A stretch of 64,000 nucleotides of DNA, taken from the NCBI RefSeq assembly GCF_963678635.1, contig NC_087066.1:7965954-8029953 (forward strand). Direction: 5' to 3'. This DNA comes from Symsagittifera roscoffensis. Taxonomy: Eukaryota > Xenacoelomorpha > Acoela > Convolutidae. The notes under the pieces are model-generated. The model ran no database searches and had not been told where the DNA came from. It saw only the letters and a list, made by a program, of their open reading frames with translations. Every line of letters starts with the position of its first letter. The stretch's first letter is position 1. The position numbers and the translations under genes were made by a program. Shown here piece after piece: positions 12,434-23,965 of the stretch.

Positions 12434-12639
12434 GGATCAAGTTAACATCCACCCCCCCTCCCCAAATAGCCCCAAATAGACCAAGTTAAAGTCATCCACC
12501 CCAGCGCTTAATTTAAAGTAAATTTGCTAAGCGCTGCATGTAAAATGCTCGACTCTGATTGGCTGAAAATTCCCAACTTAGAACCAAGTTAACATCCCTC
12601 CCCCTAAATGTGCTTAGGGGGAGGATGTTAATTTGGTCC
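12434..12639. mobile_element. 206-bp MITE with 8-bp target duplication
   Basis: The termini are GGATCAAGTTAACATCC and GGATGTTAATTTGGTCC, an imperfect 17-bp TIR. The element is flanked on both sides by GAAAAAAG, and block A (near 7178) reads straight through with only one such word, which is direct empty-site evidence. An internal copy of the terminal word (ACCAAGTTAACATCC, near 12591) is present. An 8-bp duplication is typical of hAT elements. No coding capacity. Confidence 0.8.
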
Positions 12640-13347
12640 GAAAAAAGTTCTACGATAGCGACTTTTGGTCATCTCGGGATTTTTTTGTCTGAAATTCAGC
12701 AGTCGAGAAGCAATTTTAAGTCAAGCAGTTTTAAGTTATGCCCTCAAGCTTATATTGATTTTCAGACAGAAAATTGATTCTTACCTTTTTTAACCAACTA
12801 ATAAGATTCTGTGTTGAACTTTTAATGATTTCAGAATGAAAAACTGAACGGTCGAGAAGTCATTCACATATGTAGCCAATCAAACTGCTCACGCCACGTG
12901 GTAACCACCAGTAACAATCAAATTGTCCAGGCCGAAATTTTTTAAACAAAACCATATATACACATTTTGATCCGAATTATAGTGTTTGCTAGTGTCCTTA
13001 CGAAAAATAAGTTTAAATTTAGCAATGAAAAACGTAACAATTTCAATTCAAGAATCATTCAAATACACCTGGCGGCGAACTATTTTAGAAATATAATTTT
13101 AATCTTGATCAGCGTTATAGTGCTTGCAAAACAGTTGTCACGAAAAATAGTTTAAAAATAGTGATGAAGAAGGCAAAATATTCAATTGAAGAATCATTTG
13201 AAAACATTTGTTTCATATGATTGACATTTTCTATGCCACGCGACAATAATTTTCATCTACAAGGATCAAAAATAGAAGTTAAACATCGGATTGTCCAGGC
13301 CGCGAAGTATAATTCTGAAACTAATTTTAGTCTTGATCAGCGTTATA

Positions 13348-14520
13348 CAAACTCAGTTAAAAGTTAAACAAACAACAAAATTAAAATTTGGTATGGTAAT
13401 CATTGTTTTTTAAAACTGCTTTTATTCTACGAGGAATGCTCCGATATAACCGATGAATGTAGTCGTCCGGAATTGCAAAAAAAGTTTCAAAAACTGGACG
13501 AATAAGCTCTTCAACTGTTGTTGGGTGTTTTCACGAATCTTCTGTTTCATGTAATTCCATAAAATTTCAATAATATTCAATTCTGGAGATTATGGTGGCC
13601 AATTTTCCAGAACTTGAAAACCGTTTTCCTGGAAAAAATTTGTCGAAAATTTGGAATTATGGCAACTGGCATCGTCTTGCTGGATTATTTCGTCCAGATA
13701 AAAATTTTCCATCAAGTGGTTTTCGAGTAGTTTGCAATATTTGGCAGAATTAAGGTTTGCGTCGATGACTACTATTTCTCTTTCCACAGAAAATTTTATG
13801 TAGCCCCAAAACATCACCCTTTTTCCTCCAAATTTTGCAGTTGAAGATGATAACGCAAATTTTGGGGGTCGTCTCAAATAAATCTTGGCACTGGATCACA
13901 ATTCAATGATGGTGTAATCTGAAAAAACTACATATCCCAAAATATTTGTGGTTTTTCTCGAAAATTTATGCACCATTTTTTACGTTTTTTTTTCTGTTGA
14001 TGACCGAAATTTTGGGTTATTTGGCGCTGACTCGTGCACTCTGTCCTTTCTTGACCAAAATTGATCGAATTTTGCTGGCTCATAAAGATAACGCTGGTAC
14101 AATTTTTTTCGAAGCTCCTGAGACGTCGCAAAAGGAAATTTTTTGCTATCAAATGTATAAAATTTTCGTCTCTTTTGGTAGTTTTTTCGGCCGACCGACC
14201 TTTTTTGCGTTACAATAATGTCCATTTTCCAACTTACATTTATTTAAAAAATCTCACTCGGTAGATTTACGAACTTTGTTTTTTTTCGACATTCTATATA
14301 AATTGAAATTTTGAAGTGAAAGTTCCAAGCGAAAATAAGCTCATAAAAAAGTAGCAACGTTTTTATTTAGGTTTTCTAATATTTTATTTATTGTTGAATG
14401 TAGCAGTAATCTGTAAAAAACCGTTAAGTTTGAATAATGAGAGTTTTTAAAAAATATCAATTAACGCCTCGTTCAGTTTTATTTTCACACCTTTAGTCCG
14501 GATAATTTAAATCAGCACTG
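13348..14520 (-). mobile_element. Tc1/mariner-like transposon relic
   Basis: Bounded by TA dinucleotides (13346-13347 and 14521-14522), where block A is uninterrupted. The right end, read inward on the minus strand, is CAGTGCTGATTTAAATTATC, a Tc1-style terminus. The left end is a weakly matching decayed version (CAAACTCAGTTAAAAG). Total length of 1,173 bp is close to the usual size of Tc1-like elements. It carries the broken transposase described separately. Confidence 0.85.
13420..14225 (-). pseudogene. Broken Tc1/mariner transposase
   Basis: Minus-strand translation shows the DDE transposase landmarks in order: an amino-terminal region that includes a KRSVGRKNYQKR segment (14160-14225), a VVFSDYTIIEL segment holding the first catalytic aspartate (near 13910), KRVMFWGYI (near 13815), QQDDASCH with the second aspartate (near 13670) and WPP-stop-SPELNIIEILW carrying the third acidic residue (near 13570). 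The family enzyme cuts and pastes DNA at TA sites in the nucleus. This copy has a nonsense codon inside the WPPxSPE block, another after the first catalytic segment and at least one frame change, so it is dead. The usual length of about 340 aa would fit the element. Confidence 0.85.
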
Positions 14521-15090
14521 TAGCTCTTGCAAAACAGTTGACACAAATTCAAGTCTAAAGTTAATTATAAAAAAGGCATCACTTTCAGTTGAAGAACTGT
14601 TTGAAAACATTTTCATCAAAATGACTGTGTCATTTAATACTACAAAACAATCATCAGCGCCATCGCAGAGTGAGAAAACCTCTTCGTTGGGTTTTCCAGG
14701 CCAATATAAATCAAAACTATGCCAAAGAAAATTGTTTTGATATTTTTTTTCCAGATAATTAGTTTGATTGATGATGCAACTGAGCTGAAAACCATTCTTC
14801 TAACAGAGTTTTGATAACTGTCGTCATTGGGCTCAAACACAGAGGCGAAGACGAGCGTGACACCCCTTGCGATAGCACGAGAACATAGCATAACCGATTA
14901 GCAGACAAGAGAGAAAACGAGAGCCAATAAGTCACAAAAATGACAATTAACAAAAACATCAGATATTTGTCTCAGGTTATAGGTTCAGTTTGTGGAAAAC
15001 AAGTCCAGCAGTACAACTGTCGGCACTCAAAAGTAATCAGTTACAATCATCGAGTCGAACATACAATTGTTCTGATGCAAAACCTTAAGC

Positions 15091-16161
15091 TACTAAGTTC
15101 CGAAGAAAAGGCAAAAGTTCCATTTCGTGTTTCAGCAGATGACGCAACTTTGGGTTTGTAAGCCAATAAAATAAGCCATAACTATTCAGGCTTAAATGAT
15201 CTTATTTCGACTTTTTTAAAATCAATTGTCGAAGATGAAACGTTTCAAAAAATTCTTAAAACTTAAATTCTATATATGCCGAAAGATTGAATTTAATAAT
15301 TAATTATATAATTAAACTAAGCTAAAAACCATCCGAAGGTGTTGGAAATAAATCACATTATGAAATCTAACATAGACCCCAAATTACTTGGTAACTTTTT
15401 TAGGCGATAAAATGGCATTAAAAGTACAATTTCCATTCACATGTTTAATTTTATCATTCCTTCTAAGTTTACCATTAATGTACTTTGAAAAAAAAACAAG
15501 GTATTATCACCACCATCCTAAAAATTATTTTAAAAACTCAGACTGAACATTTTCTTTTCTCGGTTTTCATTCATTATTTGAAATTTTCTGTTCAAAACTG
15601 TTTAATAACATTTACGTTTTATGACGCTCAAGTTCCGTTGTGAACTATGGGTTCGCTATGTCAATTCACAAAAGCACAGCAAGAACAAAACCAGATGGTA
15701 TGAATTCAAAAGAAGCAGCTTTATGTTGACTGTCGATTTCATACGCCGACACCCCTTTGTCAATCGGGAGTTCTCCAAAAACCAGGAATGCGAACCAGAC
15801 CCCGACATGAATGTTTTTCCTTCAATCATATTCGCTTGTTCGCTGATTTTCTCAATCTTTTCAGCAAATTTCGCGTTTTTTGCGCGCGAATGCATTTCAA
15901 TTGTTTGGTGATACACCGTAATCTCACTATAATCGGAAAGGTCATAAAACCGTTCCATACCGAAGATCAGCATAAATTCCAAAAGAAGAAACATTGGTTT
16001 TGGGACTCTAGACTGAGAACGTTCTCCAATGAAACGGTCCAATGGTTCAAAAAACTTTCAGAAATACTTTTTATATGTATCGACTAGCTTACTAGAGTCC
16101 AGAATTGCTTTTCGATTTATTGAGTTAGTGACTTCGTATTTGCAGTTTTTTTATTTGATTA
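15091..16161. other. Intergenic stretch with one doubtful minus-strand ORF
   Basis: No recognised gene. An open frame on the minus strand (15656-16042, 129 codons, TTG at its 5' end) has a balanced amino-acid composition with an EIEK-like charged middle, but no ATG at its start, no domain and no splice support that could be assigned. It could be an exon or transposon scrap, or chance. Confidence 0.3.
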
Positions 16162-16364
16162 TCTTTACGACGCCAAACTGTGTATTTTGTGAATTGTATG
16201 CGGATTCCGCAACAAGGATGCTCCCTTTGCTCTTCTATTGTTCTTTCATTCTCTTCGATTGTTTTGACAAAATTTTAACACGGGTTAAAGACTTGTCCGT
16301 GGAATCCAGGAACACACAAAAACAAAAATTTTAAGCCTATCTATCCAGTTTGGCCGCGTAATGA
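16162..16364. mobile_element. Palindrome-ended MITE, copy 2
   Basis: Aligned along its length with 2720-2925: CCAAACTGTG near the left end, GCGGATTCCGCAACAAGGATG, GACTTGTCC, GGAATCCAGGAAC and AGTTTGGCCGCGTAATGA at the right end. The left terminus has drifted (TCTTTACGACGCC). Confidence 0.75.
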
Positions 16365-17599
16365 GTAAAGTAGGATAAGGTGAGTTTTTGGCTGACTTTT
16401 TGAAACTTTTTCAACATTATGAAGGCTAGCGGGCAGTTTTCAAGAGAGAAAATATTAGAGAATCAAGTAAAAAAGTAAGAACTTCCTGTTAGCTGGCTCC
16501 AACCTCAAAAAAAGTGAAAATGGCCGCCTTCAAACACTTGAATTTAAAGAGCAATTCTTCGGTAAATAACTCTCAAAAACAATGAATTTCGGCAATTTCC
16601 ATTCAACATATAAATTATTCAAAACTCGATGGTTTCTACAATTTTTTCACTGAGGAAGTTTAGCAAATTTCAAACTAATGAAAACACTGTCAATGGTTGA
16701 GTCAAAAAGATCTTTGATAAAATGACGGGCAGAGTTTTAATTAAAAGATTAGAAGTGTTAGAAATTATTCAAAACTCCTACATTAGAAGTGTTAGATTGC
16801 TTCCCAATTCACCCTAAATTTGTGGATCGATTGTTGAATGGTAACTGTTCCTTCAAAACAGAAGATTTTTTATTTTTTTTCTTTCTTCTATTTCTAATTG
16901 CAGCTACAAAAAAGTTTCCCCTGTTTTTTGCAAAAAATCTGGTTTTGATTACTGTCATCAGGATTAAAAATTTTCAATCCGTATCTCAGTCGTCAGTTAG
17001 AAATGAAGTTTTTCTTACACATTCCATGTGGCTTGGTGGGCCGGTTTTTATAGTTTTAATAAATGAATCTTATTTCAATAAATTAATATGATACCCAAAC
17101 TTCACCCAAAGTAATTCAAAAAAACGTTCTTGAGAAAAAGAAAAAACTCTAATTGAGTATGGATCGCCTTTTTCTGATTTTTCACATCAGAACTGAGAAA
17201 AAATTTTGAAAATGAAATTTGCTTCGTAAACGCAACGTTAAACTTGGTTGAAAGTTTACTGTTTGTTAACATCAATTTTAGACAAAAATTGAGAATCCTT
17301 CAAATATCTCAGACAAAACTACTTGTAGATGAAGGCAAATCACTCGAGGTAGTTTTTGATGCAGAAAATTTTTCATGAACTATTCAGGTTCTGTACTGGC
17401 ATTAAGAATTTTTTGAGCTTTGAGTCCGTATAAGTAATATTATGCTCAGTTAATTTGTCTCCCTCAATTTAAATTGGGTTGATTTAGTTATCTGGAAACT
17501 TCAGCCTAAATAACAATTTTGCATAACTTTTGAGCAGGATTGACTTATTCATGAGCGGCATAAAGTAGTCCAGTTTGCGGCCACAATGAATTTTTTGAA
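16365..17599. other. AT-rich stretch with no gene seen
   Basis: Several short open frames occur (for example 16789-17091) but they are phenylalanine- and lysine-rich chance frames with no domain. No repeat was delimited. Confidence 0.45.
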
Positions 17600-18970
17600 C
17601 TAATGCAAATTAAAATTAGAAAATGTCAAGTAAAATAACATTTTATACTCGAGCCAACATCTTCGTTGAGGTTTAACAAAAGTTTAAAAACCTTTATTTA
17701 CTTTGAAATTGGTCTGATTGAAAAAACAGTAGAAACATATACCAATTTGTGTATTTTTCACTTTCGTTAAACTTCGGAACAAACAAATTACCAATTAAAA
17801 TGCAAATCTTAGTTATACCCGCACCGGAGTTCCATGGATAATAATCGATTATAATGGAAAAATGTTGTCTAAAATGTTGTCATTATAAACCACTAAGCTA
17901 AGGAGATAAGCTGGGAGGGGGGTTGGGTCAATAAACCGGGGTGGGGGGACTGGTAAACTGGGGAGGGTAAACGGTGGGAGGGAGAGTAAGGGGGTAAACT
18001 GGGGGGGGGGGGGGGGGTTGTGAATTAAAAAACAGGAAAACGAAGTGCTAGTTAAACTGCGATGAATTAAAAAAGTAGAGACAAAAAAAATATAAATTTT
18101 ATTCTGAAATGTAACATTTTATGAAACGTAAAACGTAGCAACTGCACTAAACAGGAAATGAGATAATTTTGAAAAAAATCAAAATTTCATGAATAACCCC
18201 TCGAAAAAATTCATCATAATCGATTATAAATGGATTATTTTGCTTCGAAAACAAGTTTCATTTTCTTTCAAAAATAATCGATTATATTCGATTAAAATCG
18301 ATTATTTTCGGATTTTATTGATTAGAAAAATAAATTCATCATAATCCATTTTTAATCGATTATAATGAATTATTATCGAAATTTATTGAGACAGACCACG
18401 AAAATTCAATATAATCGATTATTAACCATGGAACTCCGGTGCGGGTAAAGAAACATCCCAGCATAACATTCAATAAACAAATTAGAGGAAAATTTTGTTT
18501 GTTTCAGCATCCGTTTTGTTTGTCTTTCAAAATTCAATCAATTTTTTAGCATTGGCTAAACTCTCGAGCGGCAAAACTTTGTCAAGTCGGTTTGCGGCTA
18601 ATTTGGTTTTTATCGAACTGATCGAAATTGATTTTGAAAATTGTCAAGTAAAACATCGTTTTACGCATAAGCTTTGTAAATCAACATTTTTCTTCATTGG
18701 GGTTTAACAAAAGTCTGAAAACGATTGTTTCTTTTGAAATTGGTCTGATTGAAAAAGTATCACAGACCTATATAATCATGTTATTTCTCCCTTTCATTAA
18801 ACTTGGGAACAGAAAAAATACCAAACGGATGGGAAAACCAGTTACATAGTAAAATCCCAGCATACAAATCAATTAATTGAGTTGGGCTTAAATTAGAAAA
18901 AAAAACTGTTGTTTGTTTCCAGAATCAGTTTGGTTGTTTTCTTTTCGATTTTTCAGCATAAACAAAAGTT
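17600..18970. repeat. Tandem repeat of about 395-400 bp, interrupted by a composite TIR element
   Basis: The words GTCAAGTAAAA, GGTTTAACAAAAGT, GAAATTGGTCTGATTGAAAAA and TTAAACTTGGGAAC occur in the same order at about 17617-17780 and 18640-18800. CCCAGCATA followed by TTGTTTGTTTC occurs near 18455 and 18855. Subtracting the 17818-18445 insertion leaves a period of about 395-400 bp. Confidence 0.7.
17818..18445. mobile_element. Composite TIR element, copy 2
   Basis: The ends are CCCGCACCGGAGTTCCATGG and its perfect reverse complement, flanked by TA on both sides (TATA and GGGTAAAG), which may be the target duplication. The interior holds ATAATCGATTATAATGG tracts at both sides and a short TAAACTGGGG minisatellite (about 17935-18020), followed by the conserved GGAAATGAGATAA word. 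Confidence 0.8.
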
Positions 18971-19087
18971 CAACGGTTTTTTCCTGCTAAAGCGCGTTTG
19001 TCTCATAGCGAAGAACCACTTCTCGCGTCCTATGTATAATGCCAGGCAACTAAGGAAGAGCTAAGTCTCATTTTTTATCATTGTCTT

Positions 19088-20385
19088 ATGGCATTGGCAC
19101 TCGGGTAAAATAAATTGGTTTCTGAAGCTGCTATATAGTCATCTAATAAAAAATTTAAAGCCATAATCTCATACTTTTTTCCTCAAAAAATATTTTAGTT
19201 TTAATGCTATTGAACTGGTATTTCATTTGATACTATTGAAATTGATTTCTTTAGCTGCTATAAAGTCATCTAATAGGGAATTATAGGCTAAAATCTCATT
19301 ATTTATTCTCAGAAAATCATATTCGTTTTCATGAAATTCACGCACCGGAGTTCCATGGATAATGATCGGTTAAAGTGGAATATTTTTGTGTAAAATGTTG
19401 TCATTATAATCCATTTTTATTGCAAATTTAAACCACAAAATCGTTTATATTGTTATTATAATCGATTATTTTCGTAAGACACAGTCAATTAAAATACCTT
19501 ATAATGAATAATAATCCGTTTAAATTCCCTTATAATTGATTATAACGGATTATAATTCTTAGATTTGTTTGCAAAATCATTTGCAAAACTTACAACATTT
19601 CTGCGTCACTCCCAATAAAAACCTACTCAAGTAAACCTCCACCCTCACTTTTCCCTCATCCGCGTTTGCCCAAGTCCCCTCCTCCGATTTCACTACGTTT
19701 ATCCCTACGCCCACCCCCTTGTTCACTAAAGTTTACCCCTAAATCCGACCTTCCCAAGTTACTGTTTGCCTCACCCCTCCCCAGTTTTATCACCATTGAA
19801 CGGGTACGACAGAGGGGGTTACTCATTGCGAACAACACCTGTTTACCCCTATTCTCCTGTTTAGCCCCCTCACTCAAGTTTTTTGTTCCAACCTTCCCCC
19901 CATTTTTTTTTACCCCGCCCACGTTAACGGACGGGGGATTACACTAAGATAGGGAAGGGGGTAAATCGAGGAGGGGTAAGCTAGGTGGGGGGAGGGGGCG
20001 GGGGGTTAACGGACGAGGTGTAAACTGAGGGGGGGAGGGTAAACTTGGGAAGGGGGTATTAACAAAAGGCAATGGAGTTTACGTTGTATAAAAAAGGAGA
20101 GAAAACTTAAATAAAAAAATTCTTATGTGAAAAGTAAAAACTTTTGGACGTAATAAGTAGCAACTGCGCGAAATAAGAAATGAGATAACTTTGAAAAAAA
20201 AAATTTCAAATATTTAATTTCTCAAAAAACACATTATCGTGTGCGGGTTGAACTGGTATTTGATTTCATACTCTTGATATTGATTTTTATAGATGCTATA
20301 TAGTCATCTAAAAAGAAATTTCAAACCAAAATCTCATTCTCTGTTCTCAAAAAAATTGAATTAGTTTTCATGCTCTTGGACTGGT
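19088..20385. repeat. Tandem repeat of about 130 bp, interrupted by a composite TIR element
   Basis: Units start at about 19088, 19216 and 20250. Each has a TTGGACTGGTATT-like start, ATTGATTTCTTTAGCTGCTA, AGTCATCTAATA and AATCTCAT, then TTTTAGTTTTCATGC. Removing 19341-20247 rejoins unit 2 with unit 3 nearly seamlessly. Confidence 0.75.
19341..20247. mobile_element. Composite TIR element, copy 3, with inverted minisatellite
   Basis: Starts CGCACCGGAGTTCCATGG like copy 2 and ends GTGCGGG. The left half has ATTATAATC tracts. The middle has a C-rich minisatellite (about 19625-19930) followed head-to-head by the G-rich version (about 19935-20060), so the minisatellite is present in both orientations. 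The GAAATGAGATAAC word follows near 20187. It lies inside the 130-bp tandem repeat. The flanks ATTCA and TTGAA are compatible with a short imperfect target duplication. Confidence 0.7.
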
Positions 20386-20724
20386 ATTCGAGTATTTGTA
20401 ACGAGCTTCAAATCTGCTCCAAGCGTGACCACTTGCTTGTTGAGGATAAACTAAAAGGGGGATATTCTCATGCGCAAAGGACAGAATGCGTGAAAAAATT
20501 CGTGGATGAAGAACCAAAAACAAATTTAGGGGAAAGTCAATTTTTGAAATTAATCAATTGCCATTCAATTAAGATGATTTAAATGAAGCAATATTTTGCA
20601 TCTTTATTAATGAAACCCTTGAAATATAAAATTCGTCCCAATTCGGCGATGTTCAGTGACAATTTGAAAATTTAGCATATTTCTGCCGTTTTTGTAATTG
20701 GCCAATATCAATAGTAAGTCCCTG
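20386..20724. other. Short unique-looking stretch, no gene seen
   Basis: No coding signal or repeat recognised. It ends with AGTCCCTG, the target duplication of the next element. Confidence 0.4.
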
Positions 20725-21172
20725 CAGTGGCGGATTTAGGGGGGGGGGGGGGGGGGGGGGGCGGTCTGGCGGACGTCAGCCCCCCTCAGGGATTCGATCA
20801 CCTGCCGACCCAAAGGGTCCCCCCTTTGTACTATTTTGAGAATATCATTTTTGGCCAATGGACCCTACAAACTTTCTGAAGGCGCCTTTGGCGCCATTAT
20901 ATACTAATTCTAATGGCGGAGCGCGCACCGAAAAAAACGCAATTTTTTGCTCAAAATTTTCAAGAAAGTGCCTAAAAACACTTTTTTTGCGTGTTTTTCG
21001 AGATTTTGCTTGCGGTGCAGAAAATTTATACGAAATAAATTCTTCTGATAATTTGAGAGAGCTCAGAAAATTTGATCGACCTTAAAAAAATGTCGACAAA
21101 ATTTTCGAAACTTTTTTGAAAGTCCGCCCCCCCCCCCTCCCGTTCCTCGAGAAAAGCCTAGATCCGCCCCTG
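20725..21172. mobile_element. hAT-like MITE of 448 bp
   Basis: TIRs are CAGTGGCGGATTTAGG and CCTAGATCCGCCCCTG. An exact 8-bp target duplication, AGTCCCTG, flanks both sides (20717-20724 and 21173-21180). The CAGNGGCGGATCTAGG end and 8-bp duplication fit non-autonomous hAT-type elements. The interior begins with a long G run and ends with a C run, and the short open frame inside (20858-21085) has no transposase features. Confidence 0.88.
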
Positions 21173-21180
21173 AGTCCCTG

Positions 21181-22574
21181 GAAAGGTTTACTTTCTTTCA
21201 GATTTTCACGTTTTCTTTTCAAATTTTAGATCACTGAAATCTGATTGGCTGGTTTTTTTCCGCGCTTTCGCTCCTTCGCATATGAGAGATTCCAACAAAC
21301 TAAACATGTCTGAACTTCGTTCTTCTAATTGATGAACTTGAAAATTGTAACTGCGCAAAGAACTCATCGTTATGTCAAGAGCTAGTTGAACAACACTTCA
21401 AGAACACGTGACTTTAAAACGACAAATGAGTTAATACCTTTTGAACAATCTAAGAAATGAAAATGAAAAATTGCGAGTACCTTCGTCTTAAAGTCCCGCT
21501 TAAACTAATTGTTGTCTTAACAGCTGTAGGCTTGCTTACCTTACCGCACACCTTCTGACAGGGTTATTTAATGATTAGCAAACAGCAAACCTCAAACAAA
21601 CGTCGCCGAGTGAATTTTACTGAATAAAATATTTGTTTGCAATTGAAGTTTGGGATCTTCTATTAATAAACAAATGTACTCTAGTAAACTTTCTCTCTTG
21701 TTAATTTCGATCATTTTAAATTCAGGTTTGAAATTAAGTTTTTCGAAATATACTTATTTTTTCATTTTGCTGACCAATGGCAAAAAACTAATTTGCTCAA
21801 AAGGAAACAAATAACTGCTTGATTATTTATAAAAAAAAAACCCAACCTATTCAAGCTAGATTTGTAACCAATTTTTATTTCAGTTTCGAGTTATACTTCT
21901 TGGGCTTTCAAATGGATAACCATATTTTTAGGGAAGAATAAAAATTTAAAAATTTGTACAGAAAATTTTTCGTTTTTCGCAAAAGAAAATTTTGAACGAA
22001 GCAGGTATGCTAAAAATCATTTTAGAGTTTCTTGGTGAATTTCAAAATTGAGAGATCAAACGCTCAAACAGTTGGTACAATTTTTATCTGTTTTGAAATA
22101 CTTAAGCGCATATCTGAGAAAATCAAGTCTAAAAATGAGATTTTAATGATTAAAAATGTAAATAACTTTTTTGAAAAATCGCCCGCAGCGCAAAAAAAAA
22201 TGCTATCTACAATAATGATACTAAGTAAGTGAGTTGTAATCATTTTAGCGCAATTAGCGACTGGATCAGCCAGCAATAAATCCAAACAAGCTATCGGTAA
22301 TCGTCCGAGTGTATTTTCATTGGATTTCGCCTTGCCTGGAAAGTATCACACCAAAGAAGCTCACTTCATTTATTGCGCCCAATTCAGGTAACAACTACAG
22401 AAGTTTGTTCTAGAAGTAGATTTTTCAAAAACTAGAAGGTAGATTTTGGCGCAATTGGAAAAGGATGTTGTCCAATTTTTTTACTGCAATTGTTTTCAGC
22501 CTGAATTTTCCGATCAACTGTTATAATATATTTTTTGTTCACAAAATTAGCGACAAATTGATCTAATTGCATTT
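21181..22574. other. AT-rich stretch with no gene seen
   Basis: No domain-bearing open frame, RNA gene or delimited repeat was found up to the assembly gap. Confidence 0.45.
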
Positions 22575-22774
22575 NNNNNNNNNNNNNNNNNNNNNNNNNN
22601 NNNNNNNNNNNNNNNNNNNNNNNNNNNNNNNNNNNNNNNNNNNNNNNNNNNNNNNNNNNNNNNNNNNNNNNNNNNNNNNNNNNNNNNNNNNNNNNNNNNN
22701 NNNNNNNNNNNNNNNNNNNNNNNNNNNNNNNNNNNNNNNNNNNNNNNNNNNNNNNNNNNNNNNNNNNNNNNNNN
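22575..22774. other. Assembly gap (200 N)
   Basis: Exactly 200 unknown bases, probably a placeholder size. The flank at 22850-23000 contains ATAATCGATTAT words like those of the composite TIR elements, so the gap may hide repeat DNA. Confidence 0.99.
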
Positions 22775-23783
22775 AAAAATGCAAAAGTTTTCATACAGAT
22801 TATGTGTTTTTTTTCACAATCAGTGCTTCGAAATTGGAAATTGGCAATGAAAAACCACTGATTATAAGCGATTGAATTTGATTATCATTTGCAATGAAAA
22901 ATTACTACAATCGATTATGAGTTATTCTAATAAGTTTTTCTCAAAATTAATAAATTCGATCGTTCAATCTGAATACATAATCGATTATTAACTTTTCAGA
23001 GTGGATGGCGTTGAGAAAACCTAATGCTAGACAGTCTTTGATAACTAATTAAAAATTGCTCAAAAAAACTCTGGCGTAAGTTATAAGATAAACAGCTTTT
23101 AAGATAAGAAGGATTTAAGAAATTGACCTAGAGCATCGACAGATCTCGTGGTAAATTTAGTTTAAAAAAGTAATACGCATTGGTCTGGCTGTGAGAACGG
23201 CCTTTGATGATTCAGAAAAAAAACTAGAAAAAAGATTGAAGTTTGAAGTTTCTTCAATACATTTTTTCTCGTAAGTTGGCGTTGATTATAGTTTTTTTTT
23301 GAAAAAGTGTTCAACACATCTACACCAAAGGAAACAAGGTGAGATATATCAGATTAAAAATTTACGAAATGGTTTTTTCCTTGACCGAAAATACGTAATA
23401 AAAAACTCTCAACCAATCATTTGTTATCTTGAAAAACAAAAATCTATTTGAAAAACAAAAATGAGACTTAAGAAGAAAGTTTCACCAGAAAATTGGAAAT
23501 TATTGAGCGCAATTCATAATATTTTTTTATGATATGAATCAAAACCTGTTTGAATTTTGTTTCAGCTCTTATTTCTGTCTGGTTAAGTACTGGCAACCCA
23601 AATTTGTTGCTCAAGAGAAAACACCTGAATTTGATCCAAAATCCAGGGGCAAGGAAATGGAAAATTTTTATGATTGGACAAAAAACAACTTCAGACGAAT
23701 CAACTGGTTCTCTTTCGATCACATGGAGACAAAACCCGGCAAGTTTTTTGAATTTGATTTTTTTAAAACCATGCATGTTGTTC
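22775..23783. other. AT-rich stretch with ATCGATTAT words
   Basis: No gene seen. ATCGATTAT-type words near 22860-22995 suggest a remnant of the composite element family. Confidence 0.4.
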
Positions 23784-23965
23784 TCATTACGAGGCCAATT
23801 TCTCTGTTTTGTGAATTTTAGGCGGATTCCGAAACAAGATTTTCCTTTGTTTTTTTTCTGTTATTCATTCTCGTTAAACTTTTTGACAAAATTTAACCTG
23901 TTTGAAGATTTGTCTCTCGAATCCAGGAACATAGAGGCACAAAAATGTGCGCCTATCCATTTTTT
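23784..23965. mobile_element. Palindrome-ended MITE, copy 3 (right end lost)
   Basis: Begins TCATTACGAGGCCAA like copy 1, then GGCGGATTCCGAAACAAGA, GATTTGTCTCTCGAATCC and GCGCCTATCCA, but lacks the right TIR. Confidence 0.7.

Larger units (their letters stand above)
12221..15090. repeat. Non-coding duplicated block, copy B
   Basis: Collinear with block A (6931-9410). Two clean insertions explain most of the length difference: a 206-bp MITE (12434-12639) and a 1,173-bp Tc1-like element (13348-14520). The right end shares the segment with TCTCAGGTTA and GTGGAAAACAAGTCCAGC (near 14970-15010) with 9240-9290 in A, and similarity stops near 15090. Confidence 0.7.

Noticed and set aside
19656-19947. 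Plus- and minus-strand ORFs of about 90 codons
   Set aside because: They are translations of the C-rich/G-rich minisatellite in composite element copy 3.
22567-22875. Open frames across the N gap
   Set aside because: They consist of unknown bases.
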